Below are positions 35,202 to 43,430 of a stretch of DNA of 64,000 nucleotides, piece after piece. The position numbers were made by a program, and so were the translations under genes. Location of the stretch: NCBI RefSeq assembly GCF_001931675.1, contig NZ_CP014839.1, forward strand, positions 1,550,001 to 1,614,000, in the 5' to 3' direction. Origin of the DNA: Pandoraea thiooxydans (lineage in GTDB: Bacteria > Pseudomonadota > Gammaproteobacteria > Burkholderiales > Burkholderiaceae). The notes beneath the pieces were generated by a model. It saw only the letters and a list, made by a program, of their open reading frames with translations. It had not been told where the DNA came from and searched no databases. Position 1 is the first letter of the stretch. The number at the start of each line of letters is the position of its first letter.

Positions 35202-36038
35202 CTACTGCGCGGCGGTGCCGGCCATCGCCCCCGCACCCGCCTGAATCGGCTCATATTCCCCATGGCCGTCCGGCCACTGCGTCAGGAGTTCGAAGCCGTC
35301 CTGCGTGACGACCACCATGTGTTCCCACTGGGCCGACAGCGACCGGTCTTTGGTCACCACGGTCCAACCATCGGCGAGCTCCCTGGTATCGGGGCGGCCG
35401 GCGTTGAGCATCGGCTCGATCGTGAAAATCATGCCCGGCGCGAGCGTCAGGCCGGTGCCGGGGCGCCCGTAGTGGAGCACCTGGGGTTCGTCGTGGTAGA
35501 TCCGGCCGATGCCGTGGCCGCAGTATTCGCGCACGACGCTGAAGCCGTCGCGCTCGGCGACGCTCTGGATCGCGTGGCCGACGTCGCCCAGGGTCGCGCC
35601 CGGACGCACCGCCAGGATGCCGGCGCGCATGGCTTCGTAGGTGGTCTGTACCAATTTCCTGGCCGGCGCGCTGGGCTGCCCAGCGAAATACATGCGGCTG
35701 CTGTCGCCGTACCAGCCATCCTTGATGACGGCCACGTCGATATTGATGATGTCGCCATCGGCCAGGCGTCGCCCGGACGGAATGCCATGGCATATCACGT
35801 CGTTGACCGACGCGCAGATGGTTTTCGGATAGCCGTGGTAGCCGACGTTGGCCGGCGTGGCGCGTTGCACGTTGACGATGAAATCATGGCAAAGCCGGTC
35901 CAGTTCGTCGGTCGTGACGCCTGGCGCGACGTGTGCCGCGATCATCTCCAGCACTTCGGCGGCCAGTGCGCCGGCCCGGCGGGCCATGGCGATTTCCTCG
36001 GCCGAACGGAGCTTGATACGTCGCTTGCCGCGCATCAT
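35202..36038 (-). CDS. map: type I methionine aminopeptidase
   Basis: This 278-residue peptidase of the pita-bread fold has metal ligands in INIDVAVIKDGWYGDSSRMY (two Asp), CGHGIGRIYHDEP (His), FTIEPML (Glu) and QWEHMVVVT (Glu). VNDVICHGIPSG carries the substrate-contact histidine. It removes the initiator methionine co-translationally. Most bacteria carry a housekeeping map next to rpsB, so this is probably a second copy. It overlaps the stop of a ParD-like gene (ATGA) and must be translationally coupled to it. Confidence 0.93.
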   Translation of the reverse strand: MMRGKRRIKLRSAEEIAMARRAGALAAEVLEMIAAHVAPGVTTDELDRLCHDFIVNVQRATPANVGYHGYPKTICASVNDVICHGIPSGRRLADGDIINIDVAVIKDGWYGDSSRMYFAGQPSAPARKLVQTTYEAMRAGILAVRPGATLGDVGHAIQSVAERDGFSVVREYCGHGIGRIYHDEPQVLHYGRPGTGLTLAPGMIFTIEPMLNAGRPDTRELADGWTVVTKDRSLSAQWEHMVVVTQDGFELLTQWPDGHGEYEPIQAGAGAMAGTAAQ

Positions 36039-36268
36039 ACGGCCTCCGCCAGACGTCGTCGCGTGGTGGCCGGCGCCGGATCCGCCCCAGGCGCGTCGGC
36101 CCGCATCAGCAGTTGACAGATTTCACTGTAGCTCAAGGTCGGGTGCAGTTCGGCCAGCATGCCGACCCGTAGCCAGTGTTCGGCCTGCGCGTTGACCGAG
36201 CGGCTCAACGCGGCGCTGGCATGGCGCAGCGCGTCGTGCATCTGGTCGGAGATTTTAACGATGCCCAT
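36035..36268 (-). CDS. ParD-like antitoxin-family protein
   Basis: This 77-residue protein begins MGIVKISDQMHDALRHASAALSRSVNAQAEHWLR. The short strand VKIS followed by two helices is the ribbon-helix-helix pattern of ParD-like proteins. No ParE toxin gene is beside it; the partner position is taken by a methionine aminopeptidase gene. A nine-base-arm inverted repeat sits 10 bases before the start, a probable autoregulatory operator. There is almost no room for a ribosome site, so the message may be nearly leaderless. Confidence 0.8.
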   Translation of the reverse strand: MGIVKISDQMHDALRHASAALSRSVNAQAEHWLRVGMLAELHPTLSYSEICQLLMRADAPGADPAPATTRRRLAEAV

Positions 36269-36277
36269 TGGATTCGG

Positions 36278-36306
36278 AATATACGATTGGTAACGTTTCG
36301 TATATT
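36278..36306 (-). promoter_or_regulatory. inverted repeat (AATATACGA...TCGTATATT), operator of the ParD-like/map pair
   Basis: Perfect nine-base arms at 36278-36286 and 36298-36306 flank an 11-base spacer. The arm nearest the gene reads TATATT on the minus strand, a good -10 element. Binding there would shut off transcription, as expected for an RHH-type autorepressor. Confidence 0.6.
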
Positions 36307-36353
36307 AGCAGAATTGCGCGGCGACCCGGGCTTGGGCTGGCCGGCGTGCGCGC

Positions 36354-36977
36354 TCAAGGGGTTTTGCGCAGATCGGCGAATCCGATCAGCGTCGCCCCGC
36401 AGGCGCGCGCCAGCGCCGTGTCGTAGCAGGAGAAAAATACCGCGCGGTCCCGGCCCAGCATTTTGAACAGGTCGACCAGCACCGCGCGTGCCGCGGCATC
36501 GAGGCCGCCGGTCGGTTCGTCGGCGATGACCACGGCCGGCGAGCCCAGCGCGGCCGCGCTCAAATAAAGCTTCTTGCGGGTGCCGAGCGACATCTGCTCG
36601 AAGCGTTTGTCGAGGTGAGGCGTGAGCCCGAAGCGATCAGTGAGTTCGAGCGTTCGCTGGTCGAGCGTGGTGTGTCTGTCGGCTGCCACCTGTTCGAGAA
36701 ACGCGCGACCGGTCAGCTGCGGGTATTCGAGGCAATCGTCCGGCATATAGGCGAGTGTCGCCTTGGCCCGCTGCGGCGCGCTGCGCAGCGAATGGCCACC
36801 CAGCCAGACCTCGCCCGCATCGGCCTCGACGGTGCCGGCGAGAATGCCGAGCAAGGTGGATTTTCCGCTGCCCATCTCGTCGTCGAGCGCCACGCAACCG
36901 GCGCCCATCTCGTAGTGGAGTCCCTCGAAGATCGTGTGCGTGTCGTAGCGTTTGCAAAGGTTGTCGAATCGAAGCAT
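36354..36977 (-). CDS. ABC transporter ATP-binding protein, orphan, degenerate Walker A
   Basis: This 207-residue ABC ATPase has the Walker A sequence DDEMGSGKST near 32-41, with the first conserved Gly replaced. The signature is MSLGTRKKL rather than LSGGQ, Walker B is VVIADEPTGGLD, and the H-loop histidine appears to be replaced (FFSCYDTAL). The short form and signature resemble ATPases of ABC-2 exporters or haem exporter-like proteins. No permease gene is adjacent. The missing residues suggest a weak or regulatory ATPase. Confidence 0.8.
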   Translation of the reverse strand: MLRFDNLCKRYDTHTIFEGLHYEMGAGCVALDDEMGSGKSTLLGILAGTVEADAGEVWLGGHSLRSAPQRAKATLAYMPDDCLEYPQLTGRAFLEQVAADRHTTLDQRTLELTDRFGLTPHLDKRFEQMSLGTRKKLYLSAAALGSPAVVIADEPTGGLDAAARAVLVDLFKMLGRDRAVFFSCYDTALARACGATLIGFADLRKTP

Positions 36978-37198
36978 GGGAGAACGGGAATGAATGGCGC
37001 GCCGCGCCGATGAGCAAAGTCTGCGGCAAGTTTAGCAGCATGCGGCGCAGCCCACGGCAGGCCCGTGCGGCCCTTGCTGTACGGCGCGCGCAGGTGTCGT
37101 CACTGCGGTGCCGCCTGCGACAGGCAGTCGGGGAAGACGCCGTGCCGGCAGGTACGGTAAGCTTCAGCCTCCTTCTCATCACACCAAGCCTTTGAGCG

Positions 37199-37897
37199 AT
37201 GCCCGAATTTCCCTTCGATGCCATACTTTTCGACTGCGACGGCGTGCTCGTCGACTCCGAACCGATCACCAACCGCGTGCTCGCCGAAATGCTCGGCGAG
37301 CTGGGCTGGTGCGTCAGCGTCGAGGAAACCATGCGGATTTTCACCGGCAAGGCGGTCAAGGACGAGCGAGCGCTGATCGAGGCACGCACCGGCGCCGCAC
37401 TCACGCCCGAATGGCTGGCGGCCTTTCGCGAGCGGCGCAATGAGGCGATCGAGCGCGAGCTGATCGAAATACCCGGCGCGCCGCTGGCCGTCAGAGCGTT
37501 GCACGACGCGCTCGCTGGCCGCATCGCCGTGGCCTCGGGGGCCGACCGGCGCAAGGTGGAGCTGCAACTGGCAAAGGTGGGGATACTCGATTGCTTCGAA
37601 GGCCGGATCTTCAGCGGGCATGAAATGCCGCGCAGCAAACCGCATCCGGATGTCTATCTGGCGGCGGCCCAAGCCCTGGCGGTCGAGCCCGGGCGCTGTG
37701 CGGTAATCGAGGACACCGTCACCGGCGCGCGCGCTGGCGTGGCGGCCGGCGCGACGGTGTTCGGCTACAGTCCGAGCGACACTGGGCACAGCAGCCCGGC
37801 CGCCTTGCGCGCGGCCGGCGTCACCCACGTGTTTCGCGAGATGGCGCAACTGCCGGCGCTGCTGACGGCGTGGTCCGGCTCGCAAGGCGGCGGGTGA
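37199..37897 (+). CDS. HAD-superfamily phosphatase (beta-phosphoglucomutase/phosphoglycolate-like)
   Basis: This 232-residue HAD hydrolase of subfamily IA has motif 1 FDCDGVLVDSE (nucleophile and acid Asp), motif 2 VASGADRRKVE, motif 3 Lys in RSKPHPDVYL and motif 4 VIEDTVTGARAGVAAG. A helical cap (about 18-80) selects the substrate. It dephosphorylates small sugar or organic phosphates, with the substrate not determinable by sequence alone. It faces the beta-lactamase-like gene convergently with a nine-base gap. Confidence 0.9.
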   Translation: MPEFPFDAILFDCDGVLVDSEPITNRVLAEMLGELGWCVSVEETMRIFTGKAVKDERALIEARTGAALTPEWLAAFRERRNEAIERELIEIPGAPLAVRALHDALAGRIAVASGADRRKVELQLAKVGILDCFEGRIFSGHEMPRSKPHPDVYLAAAQALAVEPGRCAVIEDTVTGARAGVAAGATVFGYSPSDTGHSSPAALRAAGVTHVFREMAQLPALLTAWSGSQGGG

Positions 37898-37906
37898 CGC
37901 CTTGCG

Positions 37907-39070
37907 TCACAGCGCTTCGTAAATTGCTGCCTGCAAGTCCTCGGTAAAGCGGCTCGACATGCCGGCCATTGCCGTGTTGGTCAGAACCGTCACGACCAGC
38001 GAGCGCCCCGGGTCGACGAACCAGTGATGCCCGTAGACGCCACCCCACCGCCAGGTGCCGTTCGAGCGACGCTCGCCTGCCAGATCGCGATCGAGCAAGA
38101 CTGCGCCGCCAAAGCCGAATCCCCACGACCGCGTCGGTTCCACGTCGATGCGCAGCGGACCGATCTGGTTTTGCATCATGGCTTGGGCCGACTCCGGCCG
38201 CAATATCGGGCCGCCGCCATTGGCGATCGCCAGCAGAAAGCGCATGAAATCCGGCGCGCTGCCGGCCATGCCGGCTCCGCCGGAGGCAAACGAGCGAGCG
38301 TCGAAAACACGCGATGGCGCGAAGCGGATACCCGCCAGGCCTTCCATGAAGGCGACTTCGTGCGGGTCGGCCATACGCGGCGGTGGTGAGCCGTCGGCGT
38401 AGGGTGTGGCCAGGCGCTCGGCGTCGCGCACCGTGAATGCGGTGTCGTGCATGTGCAGCGGGTCACACACATAACGCCGCACCAGTGCCGGCAACGTTTG
38501 GCCGGCAGCGCGTGCCAGCACTTCGCCGAGCACGTCCAGGCCGACCGAATAACGCCAGACAGTACCGGGCGGAAAGCTCAGCGGCACGGTGCCCAGCCGC
38601 CGCAATTGCTCGTCGATGCCCAGTCCCGCGTCGGCAAGGCCGTCGGAGACCCTGGCAACGTTATATGGGCCTTGCGCCGTCTGAAAGAACCCATAGTCGA
38701 GCCCGGCCGTATGCGTGAGCAATTGCCGCAGCGTGATGGTCGCGGCTTTGCCGTCAGCCGTGCGCAACGCCAGGGCCGGCAGCCAGCGCTGCAATGGGTC
38801 GTCCAGGCGGATCAAACCACGCTCGGCCAGCGCCAGCGCGGTGGCCGACACGATCGGTTTGGTCAGCGACGACAACCGAAAGATCGCATCCTCGCGCATT
38901 GGCCGCCGAGCTTCCCGGTCGAGCCAGCCGGCTGCGCGACGATGCACGATATGCCCGTCGCGGGCGACCAGTACCACGGCGCCGACGATCCGTTGGCGGG
39001 CAAGCGCGTTGTCGAGTACGTTGTCGGCCTGGAGAAAGAGCGTTTCGTTCGCAATGGCGCGTTGATTCAT
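37907..39070 (-). CDS. serine hydrolase (beta-lactamase / class C esterase family)
   Basis: This 387-residue protein has the penicillin-binding-fold motifs SSLTKPI (S-x2-K, nucleophile near 67) and RYSVGLDVLGEV (Y-x-N-like tyrosine near 172). A WRWGGVYGHHWFVDP segment replaces the KTG triad near the C-terminus. No signal peptide is apparent, so it is likely a cytoplasmic esterase (EstB/LovD-like) rather than a secreted beta-lactamase. The start at 39070 has GGGAG upstream. It follows an NQO-type reductase gene by 13 bases. Confidence 0.88.
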   Translation of the reverse strand: MNQRAIANETLFLQADNVLDNALARQRIVGAVVLVARDGHIVHRRAAGWLDREARRPMREDAIFRLSSLTKPIVSATALALAERGLIRLDDPLQRWLPALALRTADGKAATITLRQLLTHTAGLDYGFFQTAQGPYNVARVSDGLADAGLGIDEQLRRLGTVPLSFPPGTVWRYSVGLDVLGEVLARAAGQTLPALVRRYVCDPLHMHDTAFTVRDAERLATPYADGSPPPRMADPHEVAFMEGLAGIRFAPSRVFDARSFASGGAGMAGSAPDFMRFLLAIANGGGPILRPESAQAMMQNQIGPLRIDVEPTRSWGFGFGGAVLLDRDLAGERRSNGTWRWGGVYGHHWFVDPGRSLVVTVLTNTAMAGMSSRFTEDLQAAIYEAL

Positions 39071-39083
39071 GCTCGAACTCCCA

Positions 39084-39938
39084 TTACGAATGGACTGGGG
39101 ACGACAGGGCCGGCGCATTGTGCACATCGCTATTGCGGGCAGTTGCACCGGCATCCTCCGGACGCTCGCAATGAAGCGCGAAGCCGCTGCGCCCGGGGCT
39201 CAGTTCGGCCTTTAGCGTCAAAGCCGGAATCAGGTAATCGCCGTGATTCTGGCGACGGTACGGAATCGGTGCGGTGTGCGCCACGGCGTCCAGTCGCGCG
39301 CCGAGGTCCTGCAGCGTGGCATCGAAGCGCTGCGCATCCATCGAGCCGGTCTTGTGGATGACGAACGGCGGCAGCACGGCGAAACCCGGATAGAACAGCA
39401 TGCCGTGCTGGATCGGAAACAGCAGATCGTCGATCGGCCCGTTGATGCCGCGCTCGCCGTAATGTTCGGCCCAGCCGCCGGTGCTCACCACCAGCATTGC
39501 GCGCTTGCCTTGCAAGGTACCCTCGCCGTAGCGATCGCCCCAGTGCGTGGCCGAATGCTCGCCCACGCCGTAACCGAAGCCGTAGGCATAGACGCGGTCG
39601 AACCAGCCCTTGAGAATCGCCGGCATCGAAAACCACCACATCGGAAACTGAAAGATCACCAGATCCGCCCAGCGCAGTTTTTCCTGTTCTGCGGCGACAT
39701 CGTCGGTCTGCGTGCCGGCGGCATACGCCAGCCTCGATGCCCGGCTCGGATTCAACGGATCGTCGCGCTGATGTTCGGGAAAGTCTTCGGCGTCGAGCAC
39801 GGCCTTCCAACGCATGGCGTGGAGGTCGCTCACCTGCACCGCGTGGCCTGCGGCCCGCAATCGTGCGACCGTGAAATCACGCAATGCCCCGTTCAATGAG
39901 CGCGGTTCGGGATGGGCGTAGACAAGCAGTACGTTCAT
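39084..39938 (-). CDS. NAD(P)H-dependent FMN/FAD oxidoreductase (NQO1/MdaB-like)
   Basis: This 284-residue flavodoxin-fold reductase begins MNVLLVYAHPEPRSLNGALR. It has the family's FQFPMWWFSMPAILKGWFDRV segment near 95-115 and VVSTGGWAEHYG near 150. It reduces quinones by two electrons. The C-terminal 40 residues extend past the fold. It diverges from a LysR gene across an 89-base space with a LysR-box-like palindrome, so it is probably the regulated target together with the serine hydrolase. Confidence 0.9.
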   Translation of the reverse strand: MNVLLVYAHPEPRSLNGALRDFTVARLRAAGHAVQVSDLHAMRWKAVLDAEDFPEHQRDDPLNPSRASRLAYAAGTQTDDVAAEQEKLRWADLVIFQFPMWWFSMPAILKGWFDRVYAYGFGYGVGEHSATHWGDRYGEGTLQGKRAMLVVSTGGWAEHYGERGINGPIDDLLFPIQHGMLFYPGFAVLPPFVIHKTGSMDAQRFDATLQDLGARLDAVAHTAPIPYRRQNHGDYLIPALTLKAELSPGRSGFALHCERPEDAGATARNSDVHNAPALSSPVHS

Positions 39939-39973
39939 GACATCGGTTCCTGGCGGAGAAGGATGTCACCAAG

Positions 39974-39995
39974 ATAATGCTCACTGGCGCATAAT
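39974..39995. promoter_or_regulatory. LysR-box-like palindrome between NQO and LysR genes
   Basis: ATAATGC (39974-39980) and GCATAAT (39989-39995) are inverted with one mismatch around eight bases, and contain a T-N11-A pattern. The position 33 bases before the LysR start and 36 before the NQO start suits control of both divergent genes. Confidence 0.5.
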
Positions 39996-40027
39996 TGAAA
40001 TGAATAGGCTCAATGATAGGTATAGCA

Positions 40028-40927
40028 ATGCGTAATATTCGCAATATCGATCTGGACTTGCTGGTGACGCTGGAGGCCTTGCTCACCGAGGGGAATGTCA
40101 CGCGCGTGGCGCGCCGGCTTCACTTGAGCCAGCCGACGGTGAGCGTGCGCCTGAGCAAGCTGCGGCACCTGTTCGACGACCCGTTGCTGGTGCCGGGCCC
40201 GCGTGGCATGCAGGCCACCGCGCGCGGCCTCGAGCTGCTCGCGCCGCTGCGAGAAGCGCTGGGTGGTGTCGAGCGCATGCTCAGTGCGCAGACGCCCTTC
40301 GATCCGGCACGCACCGAGATGACCTGGCGCGTGGCGGCGTCGGATTACGGCCAGAGTGCGATCGTGATTCCGCTGCTCGCACGCCTGCGCCGCCTGGCGC
40401 CGGGTATCCGCGTTGCCGTGCACACGTTGGTACCGGGGGAAATTGCCCATCTCGCCGAGCGCGGCGAAATCGATGCGGCGTTCATGACGAGCTACACCGT
40501 GCCGCAGAGCCTGCGCGGCCGGGTGCTGTTTGCCGAACGCTATCAATTCATCGCGCGCAAGCGCCATCCGCAATTGCGGGGGCCGCTGACGCTGGCGCAA
40601 TTCTGCGGGCTCGATCACGTGCTGGTGTCGCCCGACGGTGGAGGCTTCAACGGGCCGACCGATGTCCTGCTCGAGGCCCGCGGGCGCCGGCGCCGCGTGG
40701 TGCTGTCGGTGCCGCATTTTCTGATTCAGCTGGAGTCGGTGCGCCATTCCGACATGGTGGCGATGCTGCCCGCGCGTCTGCTCGATGGACGCTTGCAAGG
40801 TCTGCAGACCTGCGATCCGCCGGTGCAGCCGCCGGGCTTCGAAATCGCGATGGCCTGGCACGAGCGGGTGCACGCCGACCCGGCACATGCCTGGCTGCGC
40901 GAGCAGGTGGTTCAGGCGGTATCGTAG
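40028..40927 (+). CDS. LysR family transcriptional regulator (NodD/LeuO-like branch)
   Basis: This 299-residue LysR protein begins MRNIRNIDLDLLVTLEALL, and its recognition helix is in LSQPTVSVRLSKLRHLFDDPL. The DDPLLVPGPRGMQATARG segment is typical of the NodD/LinR/PnbR branch that senses aromatic compounds. It is divergent from the NQO-type gene. The ATG at 40028 was preferred to one five codons upstream because it starts at the fold and has an AGG-containing site. Confidence 0.9.
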   Translation: MRNIRNIDLDLLVTLEALLTEGNVTRVARRLHLSQPTVSVRLSKLRHLFDDPLLVPGPRGMQATARGLELLAPLREALGGVERMLSAQTPFDPARTEMTWRVAASDYGQSAIVIPLLARLRRLAPGIRVAVHTLVPGEIAHLAERGEIDAAFMTSYTVPQSLRGRVLFAERYQFIARKRHPQLRGPLTLAQFCGLDHVLVSPDGGGFNGPTDVLLEARGRRRRVVLSVPHFLIQLESVRHSDMVAMLPARLLDGRLQGLQTCDPPVQPPGFEIAMAWHERVHADPAHAWLREQVVQAVS

Positions 40928-40962
40928 GCCGGACGGCGCGGGGTATGTGCTGTTGCGTGGCG

Positions 40963-41835
40963 TCAGCCGGCCTTGCGACCCTGCCGATCGAGTTCGGCGA
41001 ATTCGGCGTCGTCGAGCGCGAGGCCGGCGCCGGCAACGTTCTCGATCAGGTGTTGCACGCTGCCGGTGCCGGGAATCGGCAGCATCACCTTGGCGCGCTT
41101 GAGCAGCCACGCCAGGGCAACCGCGCCGTTCTTCACGCCGTGCCGCTCGGCAATCTGGCTCAGCACGCTGCCTGGCTTGGCAAGGTCGCCGGCCGCCAGC
41201 GGATACCACGGAATAAAGCCGATGCCGTTCTGTTCGCAATAATCGAGCACCGCCTCGCTCGTGCGATCGACCAGGTTGTAGCGGTTCTGCACCGTCACGA
41301 CAGGGAAGAATTTTTGTGCCGCTTCGATGTCGGCCACGGCAACTTCGCTCAGGCCGACGTGGCGAATCAGGCCTTCGCGCTGCATTTGCGCGATCACCTC
41401 GAATTGTTCGTCGCGCGGCACCTTCGGGTCGATGCGATGCAACTGCCACAGGTCGATGCGTTCCAGGCGCAGCCGGCGCAGGCTCATCAGCACGCACTGG
41501 CGCAGATATTCCGGGCGGCCCAGCGGCGCCCAGATATCGGGGCCATGGCGCGTGAGGCCGCCCTTGGTGGCAATCACCAACCCGCTGTAGGGATGCAGAA
41601 CTTCGCGGATCAGGTCTTCGCTGACAAAGGGGCCGTAGCTGTCGGCCGTATCGATGAAATTGATGCCGAGCTCCGGCAGGCGCGCCAGCGTGGCGCGCGC
41701 GGCCGCCGGGTCGGCCGGCTCGCCCCAGATACCTTTGCCGGTGATGCGCATCGCGCCGTAGCCCAGGCGGTTGACGGGCAGGTCGCCGCCGATCTTGAAT
41801 TGGCCGGAGGCGGCCGCCGAAACAGATTGCGACAT
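40963..41835 (-). CDS. aldo/keto reductase
   Basis: This 290-residue TIM-barrel reductase has the catalytic tetrad Asp and Tyr in [15 protein letters not shown] near 58-72, the Lys in VIATKGGL near 88-95 and the His in LWQLHRIDP near 125-133. The NADPH-binding segment [14 protein letters not shown] is near the C-terminus. It resembles YajO/pyridoxal-reductase-like AKRs that reduce aldehydes. It is a single gene between the LysR regulator and the efflux operon. Confidence 0.9.
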   Translation of the reverse strand: MSQSVSAAASGQFKIGGDLPVNRLGYGAMRITGKGIWGEPADPAAARATLARLPELGINFIDTADSYGPFVSEDLIREVLHPYSGLVIATKGGLTRHGPDIWAPLGRPEYLRQCVLMSLRRLRLERIDLWQLHRIDPKVPRDEQFEVIAQMQREGLIRHVGLSEVAVADIEAAQKFFPVVTVQNRYNLVDRTSEAVLDYCEQNGIGFIPWYPLAAGDLAKPGSVLSQIAERHGVKNGAVALAWLLKRAKVMLPIPGTGSVQHLIENVAGAGLALDDAEFAELDRQGRKAG

Positions 41836-41922
41836 AGTGTTTTCCTCATTGTGACGGGAAGATTATCGATGGAGGCGGTTGGCGGTCGACGCATCGGACC
41901 AACCGATATTGACCAAAGGATT

Positions 41923-43419
41923 TTACGCGCCCGCTCCGATTCCTGCAGATCGGACTGCCTTTGATTCTTCGCGCTGCGGCGTCCAGCCGCCGCCCAGCGC
42001 GCGGAAGGCGGCAACGGCCGCACGGGCCTGGTCGGCATGGGCTCGCGCCAGTGCATCGCGGGCGACGAGAACCCGGCGAGTTTCATTGAGCACTGCGATC
42101 AAACTGACATTGCCGGCACGATATTGCTCTTGCGCCGCGGCCTTGGCCTGTGTCCGCGCCGCGACCTGCTGGCGCAGGGCGGTCGTTTGCGCCTGCAATT
42201 GAACGCATGCGGCAATCGCATCTTCGACGTCTTCCGTCGCGCGCAGCATGGCTTGCCGATAGCGTGCCAGCGCCTCGGCGTTGGCTCCGCGAGCCCGGGC
42301 GACTTCGGCATCGATGCGACCGAAGTCGAACAGTCGCCAGTGCAGACCCACGAGCGCACTCGGCTGGAAGGCCGCGGCGGTGAGCAGAGTGCCGCCGCCC
42401 AGGCTCTCGAAGCCGAGCAGGCCTGCCAGCGAGACCTTCGGATAGTACTCGCTGAGCGCCGCGCCGATCCGGGCATTCGAGGCCGCCAGGCGGCGCTCGG
42501 CGGCGATGACATCAGGCCGGCGGCGCAACAATTGGCGCGGCCCATCGCCGGTGTCGATTGCCGGAATCGCGTAGTGTGCCGGAGCTTTCACCAGCTTGGG
42601 CGCGATGGTGCCGGGCGGCTCGCCCATCAGCACATCCAGGCGGTTGAATTGACGCTGCAGCGCACTTTGCAATGGCGGCAGGCTGGCCCGTGTCCGAGCC
42701 AACTGAGCCTGGGCATGGGCCAGCACGCGTCGGGTTGCCACGCCGTCGTCCACGCGCTGGCGCGCCAGCGCGAGCAGGCGGGCATCGGTTGTGACCTCGG
42801 CCTGGGCTAGGGCGATGCGGCTTTGCAAGCCGCGTGCCTGGAAGTACGCATCGGCGGCCTCCGCGGACACGCTGACGCGTACGCCGTCATGCATTGCCGA
42901 GGCGGCCTGGGCCTCTGCGCGCTGCGCCTGTGCGGTGCGTCGCAAACCTCCGGCAAGGTCGAGTTCCCAGCTGGCGCCGACGTCGAGGTTGGTCAGTGTT
43001 TGGTCACGCTCATAGCCAGGTAGCGCGCTGGCGATCTTGCCCAACGGACTGTCGAGCGACTGATGCTGACGCGCCGCACTGCCGTCGAGATCCAGCCGTG
43101 GCAGGTCTTGCGCGCCAGCTTCGCGAGCAACGGCGCGCGCCTGCGCCACCCGGGCCTCGGCTGCGGCCAGATCGAGATTCTGCCGCAGCACGCGCCGGAC
43201 AATGGCCACCAGGGTCGGATCATGGAAGCCGTTCCACCAGGTGTCCAGCGGTGGGGCCTGGCGCTGGCCGTCGATGACCGTCAGTGCGGCCTGGCCGTGG
43301 TAAATGGTTGCCGAGGCAAGATGCGGCTCGGTGTAATGCGGGCCGACCGCGCATCCGGCCAGCAAAGTCACAAGACCGACGGCGAGCCGCCGGCGATGGT
43401 TGGAAAGGTGGAGTCTCAT
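41923..43419 (-). CDS. outer-membrane efflux lipoprotein (NodT/OprM family)
   Basis: This 498-residue protein has a lipoprotein signal peptide with lipobox LLAGC near residue 22, then two repeats of the TolC-type outer-membrane factor (long coiled-coil helices rich in Ala/Arg/Gln). The EPHLASATIYHGQ and RRRPDVIAAERRLAASNARIG stretches are typical of NodT proteins. It forms the outer-membrane channel for the EmrAB pump encoded 11 bases upstream. GAGGCGA precedes the ATG. Confidence 0.92.
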   Translation of the reverse strand: MRLHLSNHRRRLAVGLVTLLAGCAVGPHYTEPHLASATIYHGQAALTVIDGQRQAPPLDTWWNGFHDPTLVAIVRRVLRQNLDLAAAEARVAQARAVAREAGAQDLPRLDLDGSAARQHQSLDSPLGKIASALPGYERDQTLTNLDVGASWELDLAGGLRRTAQAQRAEAQAASAMHDGVRVSVSAEAADAYFQARGLQSRIALAQAEVTTDARLLALARQRVDDGVATRRVLAHAQAQLARTRASLPPLQSALQRQFNRLDVLMGEPPGTIAPKLVKAPAHYAIPAIDTGDGPRQLLRRRPDVIAAERRLAASNARIGAALSEYYPKVSLAGLLGFESLGGGTLLTAAAFQPSALVGLHWRLFDFGRIDAEVARARGANAEALARYRQAMLRATEDVEDAIAACVQLQAQTTALRQQVAARTQAKAAAQEQYRAGNVSLIAVLNETRRVLVARDALARAHADQARAAVAAFRALGGGWTPQREESKAVRSAGIGAGA

Positions 43420-43430
43420 CGTGATTCGCC

